This document shows positions 30,512 to 36,609 of a stretch of 36,609 bases of DNA, one piece after another. Under the pieces are notes generated by a model. It did not search any database. It saw only the letters and a list, made by a program, of their open reading frames with translations, and was not told the DNA's origin. The position numbers and the translations under genes are program-made. Origin of the DNA: an uncultured Clostridia bacterium (GTDB taxonomy: Bacteria > Bacillota > Clostridia > Oscillospirales > CAG-272); NCBI GenBank assembly GCA_947624945.1, contig CANQMJ010000003.1:1-36609 (forward strand). The letters are read 5' to 3'. Each line of letters begins with the position of its first letter. Position 1 is the stretch's first letter.

Positions 30512-31222
30512 TCAGCCTCCGAGTATACCGTACAGTTCATAGAGCGACGATATCGTGTATGTCGGCGTGGCGTCGCCCGTACCAGCTCCGCACGGAGCGT
30601 ACAGGCACGAATCGAGCCCCGCAGCCTCCGCGCCCTTGATGTCGCTCGTCAGCGAATCGCCGACGACGAGACAGCGCGCCGCCGCATCGTCCGGCGTCAT
30701 GCCGAGCGCGTCGAACACGAGCTCGAAAAACCTGCGCTCGGGCTTGACGGACCCCATCTCGTCGGAGATGAACATTCTGTCCACATACTTCATTATCGGC
30801 GAGCGCGAAAAGCGGCTTTTCTGCACGTGCGTTATGCCGTTCGTTATGATGTAGAGTGCATATGTGCGCGACAGACGCTCACAGACCTCGACCGCGCCGT
30901 CTACCATTATGCACTGCTGCGACAGACGCTCCGCGTATAAATCGCACATCTCCCTCTCCGTCGACGGTGTCACAATGCCGCGTTCGGCGAGCGCCGATTT
31001 AAGCTTTGCGAATCTGTCGACCTTGAGCCTGTCGCGCGTCGTCTCACCGCGTTCAAGCGCTTTCCATTCCGCATCGTTTATGCGGTGATAGAGCTCGACC
31101 GTCGCTTTGTCCGACGGCAGTCCGCACATCGTCAGAACTTCGCCGACCGCGTTCGCCTCGGAACGGTCAAAGTCAAACAGCGTCCCGTCGGCGTCGAACA
31201 GTATCGTGTCGTACTTTTTCAT
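30512..31222 (-). CDS. HAD family phosphatase, YjjG/YfnB type
   Basis: A 236-residue haloacid-dehalogenase phosphatase. FDADGTLFDFDRSE has nucleophile Asp10 and acid Asp12. LYIITNGITHVQKSRF is motif II. KPERRFFELVFDALG (motif III Lys) and CLVVGDSLTSDIKGAEAAGLDS (motif IV) follow. The TNG and GDSLTSDI wording is that of the YjjG group, which removes phosphate from non-canonical pyrimidine nucleotides; assignment at that level is family inference. It overlaps the tyrS stop by 4 bases (ATGA) and ends inside the ribosome site region of murB. Confidence 0.88.
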   Translation of the reverse strand: MKKYDTILFDADGTLFDFDRSEANAVGEVLTMCGLPSDKATVELYHRINDAEWKALERGETTRDRLKVDRFAKLKSALAERGIVTPSTEREMCDLYAERLSQQCIMVDGAVEVCERLSRTYALYIITNGITHVQKSRFSRSPIMKYVDRMFISDEMGSVKPERRFFELVFDALGMTPDDAAARCLVVGDSLTSDIKGAEAAGLDSCLYAPCGAGTGDATPTYTISSLYELYGILGG

Positions 31223-32442
31223 TTTACCGTATATTTATGATATGTTTTCTTTCCCTTTTTGATAACGACTCCGTCCGCGAAATGCTCAATTTCCACCTGC
31301 ATATTCGCGTCCGCGACCTTTTCGCCGTCAAGCAGCACGCCGCCCTGAACGACAAGCGTCCGCGCCTCTCTGCGCGACGGCGCAAGCCCGCCCTTTATCA
31401 TCATATCGAGCACGCCGATCTTGCCGTCGGTGAAATCTTCATTCGACAGCTCCGTCGTCGGCATGTCCTCCGACGTGCCAGCGCCGCCGAACACGGACTT
31501 CGCCGCCGCCTGCGCCTTGTCAGCTTCTTCCTCGCCGTGTACGAGCTTTGTCAGCTCATACGCAAGTATCTCTTTTGCGCGGTTGAGCTCGGAGCCCTCC
31601 CACTTGTCCATCTCGTCTATCTGTTCGAGCGGCAGGAACGTCAGCATGCGTATGCATTTTAGCACGTCCGCGTCGCCCACGTTGCGCCAGTACTGGTAAA
31701 AGTCGAACGGACTCGTCTTGTTCGGGTCGAGCCATACGGCGTTGCCCGCCGTCTTGCCCATCTTGTGCCCCTGCGAATCTGTCAGAAGCGTTATCGTCAT
31801 GGCGTGTGCGTCCGCGCCGAGCTTGCGGCGTATGAGCTCGGTGCCGCCGAGCATATTCGACCACTGGTCGTCGCCGCCGAACTGCATGTTGCAGCCGTAC
31901 GTCTTGTAGAGATGATAGAAGTCGTAGGACTGCATTATCATGTAGTTGAATTCGAGGAACGACAGCCCCTTCTCCATGCGCTGCTTGTAGCATTCTGCGC
32001 GCAGCATGTTGTTGACCGAGAAGCACGCGCCGACCTCGCGCAAAAGCTCGATATAGTTGAGATCCATCAGCCAGTCTGCGTTGTTGAGCATCATCGCCTT
32101 GCCCGGTCCGAACTCGATGAACTTCTCCATCTGACGGCGGAAGCACTCCGCGTTGTGGTCGATGTCCTCTTTCGTCAGCATGCGCCGCATGTCGGAACGA
32201 CCCGACGGGTCGCCTATCATCGTCGTACCGCCGCCTATAAGCGCGATCGGACGGTTTCCCGCCTGCTGCAGCCGCTTCATAAGCGTCAGCGCCATAAAAT
32301 GACCCGCGGTCAGACTGTCCGCCGTGCAGTCAAAGCCGATGTAGAACGTCGCCTTGCCCGCGTTCACCATCTCGCGTATCTCGTCCTCGTTCGTCACCTG
32401 CGCGATAAGTCCCCTCGCGCGCAGCTCTTCATAAATTCCCAT
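31219..32442 (-). CDS. tyrS: Tyrosyl-tRNA synthetase
   Basis: A 407-residue class I synthetase. FYIGFDCTADSLTAGHF carries the HIGH-type signature (LTAGH). GGDDQWSNMLGG binds the tyrosine, and HKMGKTAGNAVWL is the KMSKS loop. The C-terminal S4-like domain (PSRREARTLVVQGGVLLDGEKV) binds tRNA. The length is normal for the TyrZ-like form. AAAGGGA precedes the ATG. The short gap upstream (36 bases after recN) leaves no room for a T-box leader, which often controls tyrS in Firmicutes. Confidence 0.97.
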   Translation of the reverse strand: MGIYEELRARGLIAQVTNEDEIREMVNAGKATFYIGFDCTADSLTAGHFMALTLMKRLQQAGNRPIALIGGGTTMIGDPSGRSDMRRMLTKEDIDHNAECFRRQMEKFIEFGPGKAMMLNNADWLMDLNYIELLREVGACFSVNNMLRAECYKQRMEKGLSFLEFNYMIMQSYDFYHLYKTYGCNMQFGGDDQWSNMLGGTELIRRKLGADAHAMTITLLTDSQGHKMGKTAGNAVWLDPNKTSPFDFYQYWRNVGDADVLKCIRMLTFLPLEQIDEMDKWEGSELNRAKEILAYELTKLVHGEEEADKAQAAAKSVFGGAGTSEDMPTTELSNEDFTDGKIGVLDMMIKGGLAPSRREARTLVVQGGVLLDGEKVADANMQVEIEHFADGVVIKKGKKTYHKYTVK

Positions 32443-32478
32443 AACAGTTTTCCCTTTCGATTTATCTTTCCTGATTTT

Positions 32479-34161
32479 TTACTTTGATTCGCCCTCGGCG
32501 ATAAGCTCGCGGGCGGCTTTTTTCTGTGTCTCCGTGACGCTTATGCCGCCTATTATGCGCGCTATCTCGTCTATTTTGTCCTCGCCCGTCAAAACGCGCA
32601 CCGAAGTCTCCGTTCTGCCGTCACGCTCCGATTTGCGCACGAACAGGTGCGTGTCCGCGAGCGCCGCGATCTGCGCAGAATGTGTGACGCAGAGTATCTG
32701 CGTCTTCGACGACGCGTCGCGCAGCTTGCGCCCTATCTTGCCCGACGTCGACCCCGACACACCCGTGTCTATCTCGTCGTAGATGATGGCGTCCTCGCCC
32801 GAGCTGTCGTTCTGTACGCTCTTTATCGCCAGCATAACGCGCGACAGCTCGCCTCCGCTCGCCGTAAGCGCGAGCGGCTTCACGTCCTCGCCCGCGTTCG
32901 CGGAAATGTATATCTCCGCCGTCTCGCGTCCGCACGGCGACAGCGGACAATCCGTGAATCGCACCTCAATTTTGACTTTCGGCATATCGAGCTCCGCGAG
33001 CACGCCGCATATCTGCTCCGTCATACGCGCCGACGCTTCCCTGCGCACATTTGACAATGCGTCCGCGCACACGTTCGCCTCAGCCTCGGCTTTGGCGAGC
33101 GCCTCGCGCGCCTCCGCCGTCCGCTCCTCGTTATTCTCTATCGAGTCGAGCTTGCGTTTCGCCTCGTCCCTGTGGGCAAGCACAGCCTCGATGTCGCGCC
33201 CGTACTTGCGCTCGAGTCTTTTTATCGCGTCGAGACGGTCCTCGATCGCCTCGAGCCTGCTCTCTCTGTCATCGTCGGACGCGCCTCCGAGATCGAACGT
33301 CTGATACGTCCTGCGCGCTATGTCCTCAAGCTCATACGATATCGAGCGCAGCTTTTCCGCGTCCTCGGCGGCGTTCGGCGAATACTCGCGAAGCTGCTCC
33401 ATCGCGGACGCCGCGCGCTCGGCAAGATACGACGCCGACGCGCCCTTTTCGTTCTGGTACGCGGCGCGGTATACGAAATTCGCCAGCTTCGTTATCTTCT
33501 CGCCCGAGCGTATGCGCGCACGCTCCATCGTAAGCTCTTCTTCCTCGCCTGCGCTCAGCTTCGCCGCGTCTATCTCCTTCACCTGATACGACAAAAGATC
33601 GGCAGCGAGCGCGCCCTCGCGCGACAGACGTTCGAGCTCGTCGAGCGACGACCTCGCCGCCGCGTACCGCTCATACGACGACGCATACGCGGACAGCTCG
33701 TCAGCGTCGCACGCGTATTCGTCTATCAGCGCAAGCTGCGCTTCGGGTGTTTTGAGCGACAGACTCTCGCTCTGACCGTTTATCGACAACAGATACGACG
33801 ACGCGCGGCGAAGCGCCGCCTGCGATGTCGACCTGCCGTTTATGCGCGCCGTGCTCTTGCCGTCCGACGACACTGTACGCTCTATCTCAAGCTCGCCGTC
33901 AGCGACATCTATGCCCGCCGCCGAAATCGCTGTGGCGGCTCGTTCGTCGATATCGGTAAACAGCGCCGTCACCTTTGCCGCGCTCTCGCCCGTGCGTATC
34001 AGCTGCGGCTGCGCCTTCGCGCCCGACACGAGCGATATCGCGTCGATTATGACCGATTTGCCCGCGCCCGTCTCGCCCGTGAACACGGTGAACCCCGGCG
34101 AAAACTCAAGGTCGAGACGCTTTATGACGGCTATATTCTCTATGTGCAGCGACTTTAACAT
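32479..34161 (-). CDS. recN: DNA repair protein RecN
   Basis: A 560-residue SMC-like ATPase for double-strand break repair. FTGETGAGKSVIIDAI (28-43) is Walker A. A long coiled-coil middle part follows (about 150-370), then LTASGGELSRVMLAIKSV (ABC signature) and DAIIYDEIDTGVSG (Walker B). INGQSESLSL is typical of RecN. It follows argR after 16 bases, which is the classic argR-recN order of Firmicutes. No ribosome site better than AGGCG precedes the ATG, so translation may depend on coupling. Confidence 0.96.
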   Translation of the reverse strand: MLKSLHIENIAVIKRLDLEFSPGFTVFTGETGAGKSVIIDAISLVSGAKAQPQLIRTGESAAKVTALFTDIDERAATAISAAGIDVADGELEIERTVSSDGKSTARINGRSTSQAALRRASSYLLSINGQSESLSLKTPEAQLALIDEYACDADELSAYASSYERYAAARSSLDELERLSREGALAADLLSYQVKEIDAAKLSAGEEEELTMERARIRSGEKITKLANFVYRAAYQNEKGASASYLAERAASAMEQLREYSPNAAEDAEKLRSISYELEDIARRTYQTFDLGGASDDDRESRLEAIEDRLDAIKRLERKYGRDIEAVLAHRDEAKRKLDSIENNEERTAEAREALAKAEAEANVCADALSNVRREASARMTEQICGVLAELDMPKVKIEVRFTDCPLSPCGRETAEIYISANAGEDVKPLALTASGGELSRVMLAIKSVQNDSSGEDAIIYDEIDTGVSGSTSGKIGRKLRDASSKTQILCVTHSAQIAALADTHLFVRKSERDGRTETSVRVLTGEDKIDEIARIIGGISVTETQKKAARELIAEGESK

Positions 34162-34177
34162 ACAAAACCAGCGCCTG

Positions 34178-34630
34178 TCACAGCTTTATAAGCTCGCGGA
34201 ACTTCCTGCACAGAAACGCCGCGTCCTCCTCTGTGCGCGTTATGACGATGACGCAGTCGTCGCCCGCCACGCACCCGAGCACCTCCCGCATGTCCATGTC
34301 GTCGATGCCCGCCGCTATCGCCGACGCCATCGACGGTATCGTTTTAATAACGAGGTCGTTGAGCGAATAATCCGCGCTCGTTATCGACTCGAGTATCGAC
34401 GTGTTAAACTTCGCCATGCTGACGCCCGAGTGAGCGTTTGAGCGGACGTATTTGTATTTGCCGCTCTCAGATGTCACCTTCGTCAGCTTCAGCTCGCGTA
34501 TATCGCGCGATATCGTCGCCTGCGTCGCGCTGATGCCCGCCTCCGCAAGCCGCGCGATAAGCTCGTCCTGCGTCTCGATATCGTATTTCTTTATCAGCTC
34601 GAGTATCTTTCCCTGACGCTTCGACTTCAT
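34178..34630 (-). CDS. argR: Arginine repressor ArgR
   Basis: A 150-residue regulator. The N-terminal winged helix (KRQGKILELIKKYDIETQDEL, SATQATISRDIRELKL) is the ARG-box reader. The C-terminal oligomer and arginine-binding domain has AAGIDDMDMREVLGCVAGDDCVIVI, with the Asp pair that holds arginine between hexamer subunits. AAGGAGG precedes the ATG by 7 bases. It lies 36 bases after nadK and 16 before recN. Confidence 0.96.
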   Translation of the reverse strand: MKSKRQGKILELIKKYDIETQDELIARLAEAGISATQATISRDIRELKLTKVTSESGKYKYVRSNAHSGVSMAKFNTSILESITSADYSLNDLVIKTIPSMASAIAAGIDDMDMREVLGCVAGDDCVIVITRTEEDAAFLCRKFRELIKL

Positions 34631-34666
34631 CGTCCGCGTCCTCCTTCTTTATTTATCTGCACGCTT

Positions 34667-35533
34667 TTATCTCCCCGTCATTTTGCTGCGGAACACGCCC
34701 GTGAACCCGCCCGTGCGAACTCTGACGAGCTTCGTCCGAAACTCACTCTTGCGCACCGTCACGACGGCGCCCGCCGCAAGCTCCACCGTCTCCATGCCGT
34801 CGCGCGACAGCTCGAGCGCCGAACGCCTCCAATCTCCCGCCTCGCACTCGATCACAAATCTCGTCGAATATATCGACGGACGCGACATGACCGAATGAGG
34901 ACATATCGGCGTGACGCATATGCAGTCTATCGACGGATCTACGAGCGGACCGCCCGCCGACATCGAATACGCCGTCGAACCCGTAGGAGTAGCAAATATG
35001 ACGCCGTCGGCGTCGAACTTGCCCGCGTCGTAGACGTCGCCGCCCGAGCGGCACGACAGCGATATGCCCGCTATCTTCGCCGCCGATGATTTTGTCACAA
35101 CATAGTCGTTGAGCGCGGGGCGAAGCGTCGTCACACGACCGCCGGAGCGTATCTCCGCCGTCAGCATCATGCGCTCGTCGACCTCATATCCGCCGTGCAG
35201 TATATCGCCGAGCGACCCCATATCGTCGCCCGATATCTCGGCAAGGTATCCTACCCTGCCCGTGTTTATGCCGAGCACCGGCACGCCGAGCGGCAGCGCC
35301 TTTTCGGCCGCATACAGCACCGACCCGTCGCCGCCGAGCGTTATTATCAGCTCGACGCCGTCCGGCACATCGTCTGCAACGCATATACCGCGTCGCTCCT
35401 CAGGCAGCGTGAGGCTGTCGAGCATCACGACATCAACTCCCGCGCCGCGGCACATGCCGAGCAGCGCGCCGAGACGCGCGTCATTTTTATCGTCTATGCC
35501 GAACGGCAAAACCGCGACCGTTTTAATGCTCAT
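34667..35533 (-). CDS. nadK: NAD kinase
   Basis: A 288-residue ATP/NAD kinase that makes NADP. LIITLGGDGSVLYAAEKA carries the GGDG motif and catalytic Asp. LGINTGRVGYLAEI, LNDYVVTKS and FDADGVIFATPTGSTAYSMSAGGPLVDP are the other conserved loops. The ATG at 35533 is chosen for the GGGAGG 6 bases before it; it overlaps the end of the MutS-like gene by 11 bases. Order nadK-argR-recN is the conserved Firmicute arrangement, in which tlyA is commonly upstream; here a MutS-like ATPase takes that place. Confidence 0.95.
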   Translation of the reverse strand: MSIKTVAVLPFGIDDKNDARLGALLGMCRGAGVDVVMLDSLTLPEERRGICVADDVPDGVELIITLGGDGSVLYAAEKALPLGVPVLGINTGRVGYLAEISGDDMGSLGDILHGGYEVDERMMLTAEIRSGGRVTTLRPALNDYVVTKSSAAKIAGISLSCRSGGDVYDAGKFDADGVIFATPTGSTAYSMSAGGPLVDPSIDCICVTPICPHSVMSRPSIYSTRFVIECEAGDWRRSALELSRDGMETVELAAGAVVTVRKSEFRTKLVRVRTGGFTGVFRSKMTGR

Positions 35534-36609
35534 ACGCCGCCTCCCATGTTCCGCCGTCCTGCGTTTTTCTGTCATTCTGCATTGCGAGTATCTCCTGCCG
35601 CGTCAGGCGGAAATTCTTCGCTATATCCATAGCGTAGCTGTGACCGTAGCGCCCGCCCTTCTCTATGCGGTATGTCCTGTCGTGCGACTCGCCCGCGAGC
35701 ACCGCCGTCAGATTACATATGCGCGACGCCGCGCCGTCTCCGTCCGCCATGCTGCAAAGCCCGTGCAGATGCGTCGTGCATATGCCGCGCACGCCTATCT
35801 CCGCATACGCGGACAATATCTCTGACGCGAGCACGATTGCCTCGTCCGCGCTCGTACTCGAAAACGCCTCGTCGAACAGAAACAAGCTGTCCCTCGTTAT
35901 CTTCCCGTTTATTATGCCTATCTCCTCGCACTCGCCCGCGAGCCGCCCGTTTTTATACGCGCGGTCCGACTTGCTGTCGACGAAGTGTACGTATATCGCG
36001 TCGACCGGACGCACCACGGCTGACACCGCCGGCAGCGGCAGTCCGAGATGCAGCATCGAATACGCAAGTCCGACCGATTTCGTAAAAACCGACTTGCCGC
36101 CCTGATTCGGCCCCGTCAGAATATATATTATCTCGTCGCCGAATCCTATATTGCTGGCGACCGGTACGCGTCCCGACATCGCAAGCGCCGGATTATAAAG
36201 CCCCGTTATCTCGTCAATATCGCCAAACTGCGGCTTGCACAGAGGACGTTTATACCCGCGAAGAACGCGCAGCGTCTCCATGCACGCCGATATGAACTGC
36301 CACTCGGGCAGCAGCGGGAACAGTGCGTCAAGACCGCTTATGACGTATTTTCTGACCGTCCGCTCCCACGAGACGAGCGCGGACGAGAATATCTTGCCGA
36401 GCGCGCCGTTGACCGCATACCGCATGGCGGCGGCTTCCTCCTGCGACAGCTTCTTGTCGGTCGGCGAGAGCTGCGCCGAGCATGTAAACTCGTCGTCCTT
36501 AAAATCGAGCCGCAGCAGTTTGTCTATGAACTCACCCGGCCGATACTGCACCTCGTTTACCTTTACGACTCCCGCTTCGAGCGGACGGAGCTGCGCGTCG
36601 AGATTGAGG
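35523..36609 (-). CDS. MutS-like ATPase, N-terminus beyond the window
   Basis: The frame is open to the right edge, so about 362 residues of a longer protein are seen. ILTGPNQGGKSVFTKSVGLAYSMLHLGL is the MutS Walker A (TGPNQGGKS). VHFVDSKSD, SLFLFDEAFSSTSADEA (Walker B) and GVRGICTTHLHGL (the TTH motif) follow, then YGHSYAMDIAKNFRLTRQEIL. This is the dimeric ATPase domain shared by MutS and MutS2. The visible part lacks a C-terminal Smr nuclease, so it is neither MutS2 nor clearly MutS1, but one of the stand-alone MutS-related ATPases. The function is unknown. A GTG at 36551 is an internal in-frame codon, not the start. Confidence 0.9.
   Translation of the reverse strand, partial: LNLDAQLRPLEAGVVKVNEVQYRPGEFIDKLLRLDFKDDEFTCSAQLSPTDKKLSQEEAAAMRYAVNGALGKIFSSALVSWERTVRKYVISGLDALFPLLPEWQFISACMETLRVLRGYKRPLCKPQFGDIDEITGLYNPALAMSGRVPVASNIGFGDEIIYILTGPNQGGKSVFTKSVGLAYSMLHLGLPLPAVSAVVRPVDAIYVHFVDSKSDRAYKNGRLAGECEEIGIINGKITRDSLFLFDEAFSSTSADEAIVLASEILSAYAEIGVRGICTTHLHGLCSMADGDGAASRICNLTAVLAGESHDRTYRIEKGGRYGHSYAMDIAKNFRLTRQEILAMQNDRKTQDGGTWEAAYEH

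Noticed and set aside
1..36609. CRISPR arrays, insertion sequences, phage or toxin-antitoxin modules
   Set aside because: No regularly spaced repeats, transposase, integrase or recognisable toxin/antitoxin pair was seen on either strand.

Overview
The window looks like a chromosomal segment of an uncultured, GC-rich Firmicute of the class Clostridia, probably a gut-type metagenome assembly. This rests on gene content: obg, mnmM, argR-recN, whiA, tyrS, PBP1A, dnaE with a PHP domain, a VTC/DUF4956 pair, a BofC-like small protein and a DUF4430 lipoprotein. Many genes have strong AGGAGG-type ribosome binding sites and SigA-type promoters (TTGACA-17-TATAAT). No rRNA, tRNA, CRISPR array, transposase or phage gene was found. 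A perfect 20-bp inverted repeat begins at base 1, so the left edge may be a contig end with a fold-back artefact.

Layout. 1-625: the tail of a protein, possibly ending in a CBM6-like module, then a repeat-rich non-coding stretch. 626-1540: a GH43-type glycosidase. 1651-3760 (+): VTC-domain protein, DUF4956 membrane protein and DUF4097-like protein, with a promoter in front and a terminator behind. 8170-3818 (-): obg, mnmM, a membrane-anchored VanY-type peptidase and homoserine O-acetyltransferase. 8388-13068 (+): a probable five-gene cell-envelope operon with a CPBP membrane protease, a permuted papain-like enzyme, a small membrane protein, an MBOAT acyltransferase and an SGNH hydrolase fused to a leucine-rich-repeat-like tail. 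14078-13149 (-): cysK. 14258-15527 (+): an AT-richer pair (SAM methyltransferase and GNAT acetyltransferase) that looks acquired. 15675-16244 (+): bioY. 16245-16674: a second repeat-rich non-coding block. 18952-16675 (-): two Gfo/Idh/MocA oxidoreductases. 19504-19016 (-): ybaK-type deacylase. 20490-19609 (-): an anchored protein that seems to be read from a leaderless mRNA. 21126-20575 (-): DUF4430 lipoprotein. 24004-21254 (-): class A PBP. 24143-24529 (+): BofC-like protein.

24503-36609 (-) is a long housekeeping run. In transcription order it is: MutS-like ATPase (cut by the right edge), nadK, argR, recN, tyrS, HAD phosphatase, murB, whiA, a P-loop kinase-like protein and dnaE. Several of these genes overlap by a few bases, which suggests translational coupling.

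The most interesting material is the five-gene envelope operon at 8388-13068; a short WhiA directly behind murB where rapZ and yvcK would often be; a MutS-like ATPase heading the nadK-argR-recN string; an intergenic repeat family present in three copies and two orientations; and a compact terminator/promoter/leaderless start at 20488-20557.
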